The notes: generated by a model from the letters alone, not told the origin. 64,000 nucleotides of DNA from Ampullaceana balthica (GCA_944989445.1 CALYLW010000014.1:3944970-4008969), one strand, 5' to 3'. Counted from the stretch's first letter, positions 36,215 to 48,850 are shown. Numbers and translations: made by a program.

Positions 36215-36950
36215 TTCTTACAAACCTAACTGAGCTCAGCACTTTCGCCACCCGATGAGCAGCAGCCAAGTTAATGGAAGAACATTCAAGTGATTTCGAA
36301 GAAGGGGTCGGGTAAATCCGAAGCAACCGTTTCGTCCCCCTCAATTTACTAGCAACGCCATCGAGCGGTGCCGGTTTAGGGCCAGGAACGCCAGTACGGA
36401 TTAGCAAAAAGTGCCGCGAAGAACGCATTGGACGCCAGCTCTGAGGAAACCTTCCAGTGGGGGTTGCACCCTAGGTAGGTAATTTGATGATCCCCCGGTC
36501 TGCGGCGATCCTAACCATGCTTTGCCGGGATGGCGCCAAAGTGGTAGCGGGTCGTAGTCAGAGCCGTCTTTACACAAGTTTGGGCCCCCGGGCAAAGAAA
36601 TAGTGTTGGGCCCCTCCCCCGTAGGAATAAAAAAATAAATATACATAAAATATATAAATAAACATATTCCCATGTGGCCCCTATGCTCGTGGCCCCCGGG
36701 CAAATGCCCAACGGGCCTATGCGTTAAGACGGCCCTGGTCATAGTAGGAAATTCCACCACCTCCTTGTGAGGGCAACTTAGTGGGAGGCATCTTCGACTG
36801 TATGTCCTGGATGCCAAGGTGGCAGCTCCAGAAGCGACCGATTTGTCCTCAGCTGTTACGTCCCTTTGGTGGCCATATGGCTAAGGGGGTCTTCCGGGAA
36901 GACCCATAAAGAGCACTAGGCTCGGGGCTTCTGATTTTCTTCCACATGTA
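36215..36950 (+). repeat. Repeat R inside hAT-A3
   Basis: About 540 bp of unique repeat plus the 179-bp MITE. Contains TTTCGTCCCCCTCAATTTAC, GAGCGGTGCCGG, GGGTTGCACCCTAGGTAGG and TCTTCCGGGAAGACCCAT. Matches 60790-61243 and, inverted, 48290-48850. No protein is recognised. Confidence 0.8.
36559..36737. mobile_element. 179-bp hAT MITE
   Basis: Ends CAGAGCCGTCTTTACAC and GCGTTAAGACGGCCCTG, rich in GGGCCC. Flanks GTCGTAGT (36551-36558) and GTCATAGT (36738-36745) differ at one base. The empty site (GGGTCGTAGTAGG) is preserved at 61084-61096 and, inverted, near 48506-48520. Confidence 0.93.
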
Positions 36951-38140
36951 GGTTCATGAGTGATTTCGAAGACTGCTTGCCTTCAGAATTAGTCCAATCT
37001 TCATAACTCTAAAAAATGTATTGTCCAGCCCGAGGCTCAGGGTAAGGAAAAGGAATTAGCACAAAGCGAAACTCAAAAAAACTTGCACAGAGCAAAAAAT
37101 GTTGCTGCTTTTGAATGGGCTATATTTCTCACAGTCCTTTACAAATGTACACATCGCACTTTGCATCTATCTTTCAATGATGACATCAAACTGCAGCTGA
37201 GAGCGATCCTTTTCAAAGTTGAAAAGAACATATAATGAGTTAGAATTTGCATGAGACGAAAAAGGCTGAATATGCTCTCTCTAATGAGCATTGAAAAGGA
37301 ACTTTTAAGCTTACTCAGCTTTATTTACTTCGCCATTTGAAAAATTCGCAAACGAAAGTTGAAGGTTGAAATAATAATCATACATATTTTCCAATAATTT
37401 TTGTTATTTCAAATAGAGAAAAGAATTCGTTACCTCATGAATTTTTTTTTAAAATACGGAATAACGCGTAATACTATTCTTTACGGGGGCGCGTTCGTAA
37501 GCACTAAACAGCGTAAGTCGAGATGAGACCGTCGTAACCGGAGGACTACCTGTATATAAACATGCATATCTATGCTTTCACGCCTTTAATAAATATATAT
37601 TTAAAAAATATTAACTCAAAGACATTGAAATCATAATTTTCCTCAAGAAAAACATTAAAAAAGAAAACCCATCTTTTGATTTTTTTCTTTGGGGGGGGTG
37701 GGGGGTGGTGATAAAAATCGTATCCCCCCCCCCACTGCTGTGGAGGGAATCGTGAGGTGGGATTCATTCATGCTGTCGGTGTGTCCAAGCCCAAATGGCT
37801 TTATATCTTTTAAAACAGAAGACAATGCCTCTTTAATTCCAGCCTTTTTTAAAAGATCTCTCTGCTGCGACTATTTCTTTTCTTTTTTTCCTAATTTGTT
37901 TTAATGTTGTTTGTGTGTTGGGACTGTTTTATTATTGCAAGTTAACTGATATTTTTTTTAATAAGAATTTTCGCGTTTAACGTATTTCATTGTATTTCTT
38001 AATTTCTTTCTAGATTAAAAAAATTTGTCATCTTTTGTTTTCTGACATAAAATCGTACACATTAAAATTTTAGGCTCGGGTGTCACCCCCTGATGGGTGT
38101 CACCCGGGGCGGCCCGCTTAGTGTCGCCACTGCTTATATT

Positions 38141-40132
38141 AATTTTAATGTCTTTTGTTTTATGGCATAAACAAAAATAATGGTAACAATTGCTTATAAT
38201 AATAATAATAATAATAAATTGATAATTTATATAGCGCTGTATCCCAGCTAGGAACCGGGCTCACAGCGTTTTACATGGAGATCATAATATACATATAATA
38301 ATTAAATAACCATTAATATCATAATAACAACATAAAGGACAGTACGTTACACATAAGCTACGTTAATCATTAAATGAAATGTTGTTTCATTAATTTTGTA
38401 AATACATTTTGAAAAGATGCGTCTTAAGTGCAGTCTTGAAGGACTTGTTAGTTGGAATACTACGGATGTGTAATGGTAGTGAATTCCACTGTTTGGCTGC
38501 ACAAAAAGAGAATGACCTTTCGCCAAAAGTTTTAGTTCGTGTTTTAGGAACACAGAGAATGCGTGTGTCTGCAGAAGAGCGTAGCTGACAACTGGGTGAG
38601 TAGACCGACAGAAGTTCAGTAAGAAAGGAAGGGGATGAGTCAGAAAAGAAGTTGTGACAGAGAACGGCCAGTTTGTAATCAATTCGGGCTTGTATAGGTA
38701 GCCAATAAAACTGGGGCCCTATCGAGCAAGCCTCCTTTTAAATAAAATGATTGCTAGAAGCTAATATAAGACTGTAACTTGTAACTATTCAGCCAAAAAT
38801 AGTATTCATGAAAAAAAACAAATTAACACGAAGAATTAACTGTTTGCTGGTATTTTCCTAAAACTGAGTGTAAAAAGACAAATTATAAAAAGAAAGTATT
38901 TTTTAAAAAAAAGTTTCCACCATTAGGAATAGATCACTATATCGCTTGCCCAGGAAGCCAAAACACTACCATACAACCAGGAGAGCTTGACGGAAAATGT
39001 AAATTACAAAAATATAAACATTCTATTATTTTCTCTTTTTGAGCCTATCAAATCACATTTTTCGATTACTAAGACTATTGGGTCCGAACAGCGATCAGAT
39101 TATAATAATAATAATACATAAGATTTTTATTAATTTATGATATTTTCAGAGATTCATGCAAACATTTGTCCATCTTTAATATAAAATATACTGAGTTTGG
39201 GGGCCCCTAAATCATCTAGGGCCCCTGGCTTTACCCCGTTCAGCCCCCCCCCCTTTTAATCTGCCGCATTCTAAAACTTGCCCAAACAAGATGGCTTTCC
39301 AGAGAGAATGTCATTACTGTTAAACAATTGGATGCTCTTGTACTTTATTTTCAAGCCAATTAAAAAAACTGAGTTGTTAGATGGAGCTCATAAAATATAT
39401 TACCATCTTATTATCGTGGCACTAAACATATGCTCTGTTTTCTCCAGTACGTTCTAAGAAAAGTTAATGCTCTTAACTTGGAGTTTCAATCAGAACATGT
39501 GGCAAATCATTAAGGTTGTCATAAATGGCCCACTCCCTCCTTTCCTATATAAGCTCATACTACTCCCTTCTTACTATTGCTCTCTTTGGATTTCACCGCA
39601 GCTACGTTTTTATTTTTATATCTTTATATTCGTTTTATTTGTGTACTATTTGTTCGTTGAAGAAGGCTCTTTGTCGAAACGATCGCTGTTTTGTAACGTC
39701 CTGTTAGGCTCGCTCATGTTATCCATCTACACACTCTTCTGCCAGTGTTGAATTTTCTCTCAAGTAAACACAGTGATAAAATGAACAAAAAAAACTTTTT
39801 TAAAAAGATGAGGCCCCGCTGCAGTGAGGAATGTAGAATCTCGCATGAAAAATCAGAAAATATTTTTTAGTCACAAAATAAGTAGTCACACAGGTATACA
39901 GTTATGCCTTGTCATGGCAACCTAGTTTATATTTAATTAGCGACATTCGCAATGGTGTGGTGTACAGGCGATACTCCTCGAGGCTAAATAATGCTAAATA
40001 ATTCCCAAGAATGAAGATAGGATTCCCATTTATGAGGGAGACGAGATGAAGTACATTTTATAAATACATGTAGATCTAATTATGTAGAACATTCTAAACC
40101 TTTAAAATAAAGTTGTAGATTTTTGTAATCGA
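38141..40132. repeat. Interspersed repeat, hAT-C terminus and AT-rich sequence
   Basis: About 38195-38720 starts with AAT repeats, then TATATAGCGCTGTATCCCAG and a region resembling a widely dispersed invertebrate repeat; frames through it are not convincing. 39185-39270 is a hAT-C-type end (GGGGGCCCC, CCCGTTCAGCCCCC). The rest is AT-rich with no supported feature. Confidence 0.5.
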
Positions 40133-40192
40133 GTCTGTGGACGCAACTATCTTCTGCATAGAAGGAGCGTCTGTATAGATAAGATAAGATAA
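40133..40192 (+). mobile_element. SINE-1 tail fragment
   Basis: Only the last 60 bp of SINE-1 (GTCTGTGGACGCAACTATC to GATAAGATAAGAT). A 5'-truncated SINE or a minimal reverse-transcription product. Confidence 0.88.
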
Positions 40193-40572
40193 TTATTTTT
40201 TGCGTGTCTAGGTTTATTTCTCTTGGACCTAGGTTTTTTTTGACGTGTTGGCTAGGTTTTTCTCAAAATTGTCACTGGCAGCACAAGTAGACACCATCTA
40301 GCTACTGGAGGATACTTGTAACCTATTATGCTTTAGGCTCATATCTGAATCCTCTTTAGAGCTGAAACTAACGAGATTTAAGTTCGCTTTAGAAATTGCT
40401 AGTAAGTTGAACTTATTAGTCGGTTTTTAAAAGTACCGTATCTATCGGCGTATAACACGCACAGGCGTATAACATGCACCTTAATTTTAAGAGGGAAAAA
40501 AATTTAAGGTAAGCGTTATTCGCACGGTTTTGGCAGTGCACGGTTTACCGTGCGGATAATGCCTAGCGTTAT

Positions 40573-40858
40573 CTTATCTTATCTATACAGACGCTCCTTC
40601 TATGCAGAAGATAGTTGCGTCCACAGACCATGACAGATGATCTGTTGGCAAGTGATGCAGCATTCACAGGCCACGGCTTTGTGGCTTCCACGCATTACCC
40701 AGCCGCCTAACTACATGTAGTGTTAGGTACCCATTCGGAGCTGGGTGACTCAGGGACGCCCTAGGCCCCGGGAACAAACCCTTGCCTTCACACGGATTCG
40801 AACCCGTGACCATCGGTACGACAGTCCAGTGCGCTGCCACTCGACCACCGCGTCCCCA
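40573..40858 (-). mobile_element. SINE-1, full length (inverted)
   Basis: 286 bp with all parts: tRNA-like head (A box GGTCGAGTGGCAGCGC; B box GGTTCGAATCC), body, shared LINE tail and GATAA repeats. A 9-bp target duplication TAGCGTTAT is at 40564-40572 and 40859-40867, direct evidence of retroposition. Best copy for defining the family. Confidence 0.95.
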
Positions 40859-42199
40859 TAGCGTTATTCGCACTGCCGCACGGTTTTGACCGTGAGAATG
40901 ATGCTAAACGATATATAAATTCTTATTACTAACTGCTTATTATTTATGTATCATTGCTTATTGACATATTTTGGTTTGGAGGGTATCAAAATAATTAAAT
41001 TATAAATTAAATTTCTCATTTTAACCGTCTTTCGAGTGACTGGAATCTTATTTTTTTGTATCCATTTTAGCAATAATCTGAGTGGACCTGCATAATTATT
41101 CATAATATGATAATATCGTTAGCTAATCATTAGTTACATTAGTTAATTAATTAATTAGTAACAGTATGGATTTAGCTGATATTAAACTATTATTAACTGT
41201 TCCAGTGCACTCAAACTTTGTATTTTTATTCTATATATTATAAAATACATTTATTATTTATTAACTTTCATTCATAATTGGACGAGGCTCTGTAATTAAA
41301 AAGGCTAGTTATTATTCTCCCCAAAACTAGCATTGTAACTGTAATCATCATAAATCAATTAAGTTAATTTAATTTAAAGCATGCGAAAGACGATATAATT
41401 TATAATATTAATGGTATAGCATAGAATAGGTACTTTGACTTTGACAGAAAATTTAAATGTGGTCCTAAAGGCTTAAATAATATATCATTTTAAAGGGCTT
41501 GCTAAGTCCTTTTCAAAACCACTTGTTTTGTCCTTCTATCTTTTATAGCAGTGAAGTTGTGAATTTTTTAGTCAATTTTTTTTGCCCCTTATATAACCTA
41601 TATAATTAACTTAAAAAACTTGTGACCCAAATTCAATTTTCGTTATGCTTTCATTCACAACTTTTTTATTTGTATAGATAACTACACAAAATTTTCAGCA
41701 TACATTCTTAATCCAATATACAACACAATTATCAACAAATGGTCTAGATAGCTGCTCAAAATTTTATTTTGTAAATTTTTATATACCACAAGGGTACAAA
41801 AAATATATTTAAAAAACAATATTTTCAAAATTATTATAATCTCAGTTTGAGAATTAGCAAAACAAATATAATTAATATAATGCTTATATCAATCATTCAA
41901 ATGGAAACTTGAAAGAAAACCTGCAAAAAAGGAAATAAAAAATATTTATTAATATTTTTTAAACAAAAATCAAAGATTCTAACATATTTAACAATGTAAA
42001 ATAAAGGCATTTTGTTATAACTCAAACCAAAAGCATGTTATTATTTGTAAATCAGTGCAAAGAATAAATAACAATCTTATCTGAGGCAAAAGATGAATAG
42101 CTCCTGAAAAGAAAGAAATTAATATATAATTTATTGTGACATTTGGCAATGACTAATGTTTAATAAAAGGTCTTCAGTGCTGACTTCTCGCGTCTAAGC

Positions 42200-42724
42200 T
42201 CAGAAACCCTCTCTGTCTTCCTCTTGATGGTCTGAGTCCTTATTAATCTCAGATCCCCCATTAATCTCAGATCCCCCTAAAGACTGTGGAATAATCTGTG
42301 ATATTTGTAGAATAATGATTTCATTATGTATTACTGGAGTAATGTCAGAAGAGCTGAATGGCTCCATCTTTTTCTTTATTTGGACTGATGTCCTTGCAGT
42401 TGCAGGCTGAAAGAAAAGATCATGGATTTTCATCCGGTTGACACTTAAATTTCTTTTTAGAAATGAAATATTTTTAAAAACAATACAAGTATACTGCCGT
42501 GATAAAACTGGAACGAATCCCTGTTTGGGTTCAAATATAGCTTGAATCTTTCCGGCAGGCTTCTAGGCTTCGTCCAGTGCAATGACAGCCATGTTCATCC
42601 CTTCCTTCTTGCTAGCACATCTGGTATAAAGGTAGAATGCATAGCCATTTCTAATAATGCCTTGCACTCCGTCTTGGGCAAAGCTTTTCACCAAACTTTC
42701 AAAATCCTTAAGGCTTACAGGCAT
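42200..42724 (-). pseudogene. Unrecognised minus-strand coding island, one in-frame stop
   Basis: From an ATG at 42724 one frame stays open for 174 codons to 42200, broken only by a TAG at 42563-42565. It starts MPVSLKDFESLVKSFAQDG, contains YAFYLYTRCASKKEG and ends with an acidic tail (DSDHQEEDREGF). An acceptor-like ATATTTTGCAG directly precedes the ATG, and TCTTTTCTTTCAG lies inside the frame near 42418, so this may be two exons of a spliced gene. I do not recognise the family. It could be a cargo gene, a transposase part or a decayed host gene. Confidence 0.3.
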
Positions 42725-44460
42725 TCTGCAAAATATGGTCTAAAAAGGGGGGGGGGAATTAATATTTCATTTTTAGTTATATTTATAATTTAAAAATATT
42801 TTTCCATCATAATATTAATATTGTAAACTTTATTCATTGAAATCAGTGCAATCAAATTAAAGTTCAATAAGTTGAGTTAAGTCTAAGTAGTATCAAGTAC
42901 CAAATTTAACTTAAAATACTTTAATTATAATTAATTAATTTTATAATTTATCATGACAATTTTATTATTATTTTGATTTTAAAAATTTATAGGCAGTAGA
43001 TATTACTATAGTAGTAGCAGTTTAGGATTTTGTAGTACATTTAATATATCATTAAATACATAATATATGTATATAGTTATGATTTAAAAAACAAAATAAA
43101 ACGAAAACAATTATTAATATTTATAATACAAATACAAGTAAAGTGTTTATTCATTTTGATTTCATCAATTTATTTTCATCCATCTTAGATCATTATTGAC
43201 TTATTAAAAGTATTATCAATTCTACATTATTTTAATATAAATTTCATTGTTTTACTTGTATTTATTCGGATGTTTAAAGATTGCAAATATGCATGAGTTA
43301 TTGTTATTAATAATCTTTCTTGTAAAACTATCGCTCCGGTGAATAAGAAAAAAATCGTCCATTTTGTTTTTATACGGTGCCGATGTTCGGTGACAAAGGG
43401 ATCGGTCTACCGCTTATTGGCGAAGGCTACAGTGAACAAATCAATGATTTTCCAAACAGAATTAATATGGTAATCATGGACGATTTAGCCCGAGTACCTT
43501 ATGGATACTAAATATGGCATAATTGAGACATTAGTGGCTTACCGGCGTTTCGAAGAGTCACAGAAAATTCTCCAGTGAACATCTCGTTGCTTGAAAAGTG
43601 ATATCGTCACCGTAAGACTATTATTGGACGTACTCGATGACAAAATTCATTTGTTTTTCGATTACTGTGACGTAAAACGAGTAATTCGGGGGTCTCCGTA
43701 GAGCTAATCAAAATATTCCGGAAAAAAAATTCCGTAAATTTACGACATGCGCAAAGCGATGCGCGAATGAGTATTGAAGTGCCTACATAGAATTTTAACA
43801 GTGAGAGTCTGTAACAGTGAGTAATATTAAACAGAATAGATAAGACAGGCATGCTTGGGGGAATAATAAAATGTTACTGGGAAAGAGCCTGCTTGAGTGT
43901 TTGCAAACATCCTCTCTGTGGTTGTAAAACAAAAACAAAAAATAACTTACCCCCCAAAAAATATTTTAAAAAAAAACACAAGTAAGACAGTCGTGGGATT
44001 CGATCCGCATACCATTATGCTTCATGGAACTAAGCTACGAGGCTACAACTAACCACTCACCTGGAGAAGCTGACGATTTAAGTGCGTTATTTTAAAATTT
44101 TAATAGTTATCATTAATTGGACACAAATCAATTTTTTTATGGCAGTGCTACTTTAAATCATGAAATTTTAATTTGTATTAGCATATAAATTACACATTTT
44201 AGCCGAAATCGAGTGATATTGGATTTTATTTTGTCTACATCGGGCGCGTTTTTTTTTCAACGTGATCAGCCCCTAGAAGACGCATGCGCCGACGACCCGT
44301 GCGGATAATACTCAGCATTATCCCCACTGCCAAAACCGTGCGAATAATCACTTCAAAAATTTAACATTATATTTATATCGGCGTATAACACGCATACATC
44401 ATTTGCTCCCTATTTTCAGGGGGGAAAAGTGCGTGTTATACGCCGGTATACGATATATAT

Positions 44461-44890
44461 TATTTTATGAACACTAACTTCGTGTTAGTTCGCCCGTCAT
44501 GGTCACAATCCATTTTTGTCATTCACATAATAAGTATAAATAATGTAATTTATTTCAATGTAATTCATTGATAAGCAGTTAAGCACTTTGGTCAAAATTA
44601 ATAAACTAAAAATTTGAATAGTTCGTGGCCCGTCAAAACGGCACTGACATAACGCCCCGGAGTAAATCAGATAAGTCGTACCCAAAAGGGTAGCAATTAA
44701 TTTACTATTTAAAAGTATTTACGTACTTGGACATGAAAATTAAAAATTGTCGTATGATTCTAAAACGGCAAGGTGACAAAAAGACAATTGACCAGTGTCG
44801 CCAGTGACAAAATGACAGAAGACAAAACAAGTGACGAAATGACAAGGTGACAAAACGACAATATTCAAAAATTTAAACAAAAATATGAAT
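44461..44890. repeat. AT-rich sequence ending in a TGACAAAA-type cluster
   Basis: 44767-44870 repeats words such as GGTGACAAAA, AAATGACA and GACAAAACGACA, nearly all purine plus C on this strand. No gene is seen. Confidence 0.5.
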
Positions 44891-45174
44891 TTATGTCAAA
44901 TATTTATTCAATTCCTTTTTAATTAGAGAACTGTCCAAAGACATTAGTTTTTGCAGACGCTTCAAAATTTGACGAAAATGTGTCGTAACAGTTTCGTAGA
45001 CATAGACAATCTTGACACTTCCTTTGAAGCTTCCATCTCCTTTATTAATTTTGAGAATAGTGCAGATCGTTGATGTTGGCCGATTGTAGTTGCGCTCTAG
45101 ATTAGCCACCTTGTTCTCGCTTTTCAATGGCCAATGGTTTTACGTTTCATTTCAACAGTTATTTTTTTTCCCCT
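44891..45174 (-). pseudogene. pogo/Tigger-like transposase N-terminus remnant
   Basis: On the minus strand MKRKT precedes, after a frame change, KVANLERNYNRPTSTICTIL, the helix-turn-helix of CENP-B/Tigger proteins, where a P-S-T-I-x-TILK motif forms the recognition helix. The following 40 codons look like the second helical part but are diverged. The catalytic DDE domain is absent. Fragment only. Confidence 0.5.
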
Positions 45175-45663
45175 CTTAGTCTTATAATGATTGTCTTCTT
45201 GTGTTCTTTTTTTTTGGAAGACATTTTAGCTCAGGTTATTTCACTTTGCACATTAAAAAATGAATACTGTTTGAATACAAAATTTGTAAAAACGGTTGAT
45301 CATACACGAAAACAATAGGCTAACAGACCAAATGCACATTATTTCCAACTTTTTTATTTTGTTTATTTTTGACCCGCTTTTTAGTCTTAATTCCTTCGAA
45401 GTTTTCATTGGGCTTTATAACATAACATTTAAAGTGTATAACATTTAAAGTCTTGCATTAAAACAATACTGCTTACCTTATTTTTCAATATTATGTAAAG
45501 TAATTGCATAAATGTTAGTTTATTATTAAAATGAATAACTAATTATCAATAGGTAGAAAAGTGAATCAAGGAAATTGCTTTGAGAATTTTTATTTAACTA
45601 ATTTTAAATATGTTTTATTTCTAGGTAAAAGCTTTCAGATGCTAGTATAAACCTGCAGTCACC
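45175..45663. other. Upstream region of the GIMAP exon
   Basis: AT-rich. TATTTCTAG at about 45617-45625 and GCTTTCAG at about 45631-45638 are acceptor-like, so the start codon may lie in a second, non-first exon. No clear core promoter is seen. Confidence 0.35.
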
Positions 45664-46522
45664 ATGAAGAATAGTACCATCACGAATGAAACGTTTCCTT
45701 CCGTACTAAATAATCAAGGAGATCATTTTTTAAGAAAACTATTTCAGGTCATTTTTTGCTTGGAGACTTTCAATGGAATAATGCTAATAGTATGTCTCCA
45801 TCAAGTACTCTTACTAACAAAAAGCATTATAAAATATATAAAAATTAATGAAAGCTTCAACTCAAAATTCATGTTACGTTCCACAAATAAGAGTATACTA
45901 AGATTCTTGCAAATTTTAATTGTTGGTGGCCCAAACAGTGGAAAGACCGCAACACAAAGAATTTTAGCTGGACAAAAAATGACAAATGTAGTCTCTTCAT
46001 GTCCCAATCTGAAATATACATGTAATAACATGTTTGGATGCAAAGTATTCGCTGCAAAATGGGAAAATGTACCACAATTTGGATCTGATAGCATGGATGA
46101 CATTCAATTATTTGCTGATAATTTAAAAAATATGAGAAAGTATTTAGATGATTTTCAAGTAATGATCTTATGTCTACCTTTTTACAAAATTTTAAACAAT
46201 GATTTTAAGGAATATATTCAGACACTTAAAAAAGTTTTGGGCAAGTCAGTTTTTGAAAATCGTATAATATTTGCGTTTACACATGGTGAAATCTTTGAGG
46301 CTATCAAATATAAGGATGTAGCTAACTTTGAAGATTGGATAACAAGATCAGGATCCTGTGTATTAAAAGATGCCCTGAAGGAGTTTAAGAACCGATTTAT
46401 ATTGCTGTGCAATAATACAAACAATGAGGGAAAAAAAAGAAGTCAGGCTCTTAAAATTGTTACAATGTGTACAAAAATTGTCCTCAAGAATGCAAACTTT
46501 AGAATACCTGAAGAAGCAGAGG
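45664..46522 (+). CDS. GIMAP/AIG1-type GTPase, first coding exon (divergent)
   Basis: Encodes the G domain of a GIMAP (GTPase of immunity-associated protein) family member; in animals these bind GTP at membranes and are tied to immune and stress responses. The ATG has a strong context (GTCACCATG) and an in-frame TAG lies 21 nt upstream. The P-loop GGPNSGKT is at residues 88-95. The G5-like block RFILLCNN is near 244-251, and the G4 position reads FTHGE near 205-209 instead of THxD. The G3 DxxG site is not visible: the region reads WENVPQFG (133-140). Residues about 26-52 are very hydrophobic, a likely membrane segment before the G domain. Coding ends at donor GG|GTGAGT (46523); the open frame beyond, to 46587, is probably intron. 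No frameshift or stop, so it may be functional; a processed or dead copy cannot be excluded. Confidence 0.82.
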
Positions 46523-46795
46523 GTGAGTATTTAACCTGTTATATATACATTAGCTTTGTTGTAAAAATTAATTATTTAAGGAATTGAACAACCTTTGATT
46601 TTCGGTCTGCATTATTACATCTTATGTCACTGCAATCGTGATGTGTTGCTTTGTGGGATATTTAATAAGTTTATAAAAATTCAGTGAATATGCTCTCAGT
46701 TTTGATATCTGGCAACTGCCCTTGAATAGACCCTTCATTTCCAGCATTGATCTAAGTTTTTGGGTCTTAGTTTTCTGGACAAAGTGCCATATATC
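46523..46795 (+). other. Putative first intron, 5' part
   Basis: Starts with a consensus-like donor GTGAGTAT. AT-rich with no other feature until hAT-E. Confidence 0.5.
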
Positions 46796-47584
46796 TAGGG
46801 GTCTACCAATATATCGGCTGGCCGATATATCGGCGCCAATATCTGGATATCGGCAATATCGGTATCAGTAGCATGTAAAGGTCCCGATATTGACGTCACC
46901 GATATTTCATAATAAGTGACATTTTGACAACGACAACAAAAAAAGACAGAAAAACAACTATCTTTAGATGTCTCGACAAATTGATATATCGACACGATAC
47001 CGGCATTGAAATAGCCAAAAGAGTCCTAGTATTAATATGTACAGCCACGATATGGTGTGTCATGTGCCAGTGGCGTCACTAGGGGGGGGCGGGGGGGGGC
47101 GGGCCGCCCCGGGTGACACCCATCAGGGGGTGACACCCGAGCCTAAAATTTTACTGTGTACGATTTTATGTCAGAAAACAAAAGATGATTTTTTAATCTA
47201 GAAAGAAATTAAGAAATACAATGCAATCAAATACGTGAAACGTGAAAATTCTTATTAAAAAATATCAGTTAACTTGCAATAATAAAACAGTCCCCACACA
47301 CGAACAACATTAAAACAAATTAGGAACAAAAGAAAAGAAATAGTCGCAGCAGAGAGATCTTTAAAAAACGGCTGGAATGAAAGAGGCAGTGTCTTCTGTT
47401 TTAAAAGATATAAAGCCATGAACGATTCCCACCTCACGAATCCCTCCACCACAGTGGGGTGGGGGGGGGGAATACGATTTTTATCACCACCACCCCCAAA
47501 GAAAAAAAATCAAATGATGGGTTTTCTTTGTTGATGTTTTTCTTGAGGAAAATTATGATTTCAATGTCTTAATGAGTTAATATT

Positions 47585-47586
<2 letters not shown>

Positions 47587-47657
<71 letters not shown>
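47587..47657. repeat. (AT)n microsatellite inside hAT-A4
   Basis: About 71 bp of uninterrupted AT. The same place in hAT-A3 (about 37590) has only a short TATATA run, so it expanded after the copies separated. Confidence 0.95.
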
Positions 47658-47660
<3 letters not shown>

Positions 47661-48289
47661 GCATGAACGCATAGATATGCATGTTTATATACAGGTAGTC
47701 CTCCCGTTACGACGGTCCCATCCCGACTTACGCTGTTTAGTGCTTACGAACGCGCCCCCTTAAAGAATAGTATTACGCGTTATTCCGTATTTAAAAAAAG
47801 AAATTCATGAGGCAACGAAGTCTTTTCTATATTTGAAATAACAAAAATTATTGAAAAATATGTATGGTTATTATTTCAACCAACAACTTTCGTTTGCGAA
47901 TTTTTCAAATGGCGAAGTTTTCAATCAAGTCAATAAAGCTGAGTAAGCTTATAAGTTCCTTTTCAATGCTCATTAGAGAGAGCATATTCAGCCTTTTTCG
48001 TCCCATGCAAATTCTCATTATATATTCTTTTCAACTTTGAAAAGGATCGCTCTCAGCTGCAGTTTGATGTCATCATTGAAATATAGATGCGAAGTGCGAT
48101 GTGTACATTTGTAAAGGACTGTGTGAAATATAGCTCATTCAAAAGCAGCAAAAATTTTAGCTCTGTGCAAGTTTTTTTTAGTTTCGCTTTGTGCTAATTC
48201 CTTTTCCTAACCCTGAGCCTGGGGCTGGACAATAACTTTTTAAAGAGTTCTGAAAATTGGACTAAGGTAAGCAGTCTTCGAAATCACGC

Positions 48290-48850
48290 ATGAACCTACA
48301 TGGGGAAGAAAATTAGAAGCCTCGAGCCTAGTGCTCTTTATGGGTCTTCCCGGAAGACCCCCTTAGCCATCTGCCACCAAAGAGACGTAACAGCCGAGGA
48401 ACCCCAAAAGCGGTCGCTTCTGAAGCGGCCACCTGGGCATCCAGGACATACAGTCGAAGATGCATCCCACTAAGTTGCCCTCACAAGGAGGTGGTGGAAT
48501 TTCCTACTACGACCCGCTACCACTTTGGCGCCATCCCGGCAAAGCACACGGGTCTCCATGATTAGGACCGCCGCAGACCGGGTGATCATCAAAGACCTAC
48601 CTAGGGTGCAACCCTTACTGGAAGGTTTCCTCGGAGCTGGCGTCCAATGCGTTCTTCGCGGCACTTTTTGCTAATCCGTACAAGCGCTCCTGGCCCTAAA
48701 CCGGCACCGCTCGATGGCGTTGCTAGTAAATTGAGGGGGGGCGAAACGGTTGCCTCGGATTTACCCAACCCCTTCTTCGAAATCACTTGAATGTTCTTCC
48801 ATTAACTGTGCTGCTGCCCATCGGGTGGCGAAAGTGCTGAGCTCAGTTAG
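48290..48850 (-). repeat. Repeat R inside hAT-A4
   Basis: Reverse complement of 36215-36950 minus its MITE. GGTCTTCCCGGAAGACC is a short palindrome near 48343. The third copy is 60613-61243. Confidence 0.8.

Larger units (their letters stand above)
34115..38132. mobile_element. hAT-A3, composite
   Basis: Ends CAGAGGTGTCACTAGGG and TTAGTGTCGCCACTG; a perfect 8-bp duplication CTTATATT at 34107-34114 and 38133-38140. GGTGTCACC words at both ends. Contains a truncated MITE-P, a hAT-C piece with a transposase fragment, a LINE-1 insertion, repeat R and a 179-bp MITE. hAT-A4 at 47068-50199 is the same structure without the LINE-1 and MITE insertions. Confidence 0.92.
40434..44460. mobile_element. 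Element with inverted ends enclosing an unrecognised island
   Basis: The left end reads ACCGTATCTATCGGCGTATA then ACACGCAC, and a second GGCGTATAACATGCACC. The right end is the inverse: GTGCGTGTTATACGCC then GGTATACGATAT, plus a second inner TATCGGCGTATAACACGC. Inside these, TTATTCGCACGGTTTTGGCAG at left faces CTGCCAAAACCGTGCGAATAA at right. The target duplication is not clear, so the exact ends are uncertain. The interior is AT-rich and holds SINE-1 and the island at 42200-42724. Confidence 0.65.

Noticed and set aside
38347..38682. 111-codon minus-strand frame
   Set aside because: Lies in an interspersed repeat; the translation has no domain or coding signature.
40795..40858. tRNA gene on the minus strand
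   Set aside because: Same reason; a 9-bp target duplication shows it is a retroposed SINE-1.
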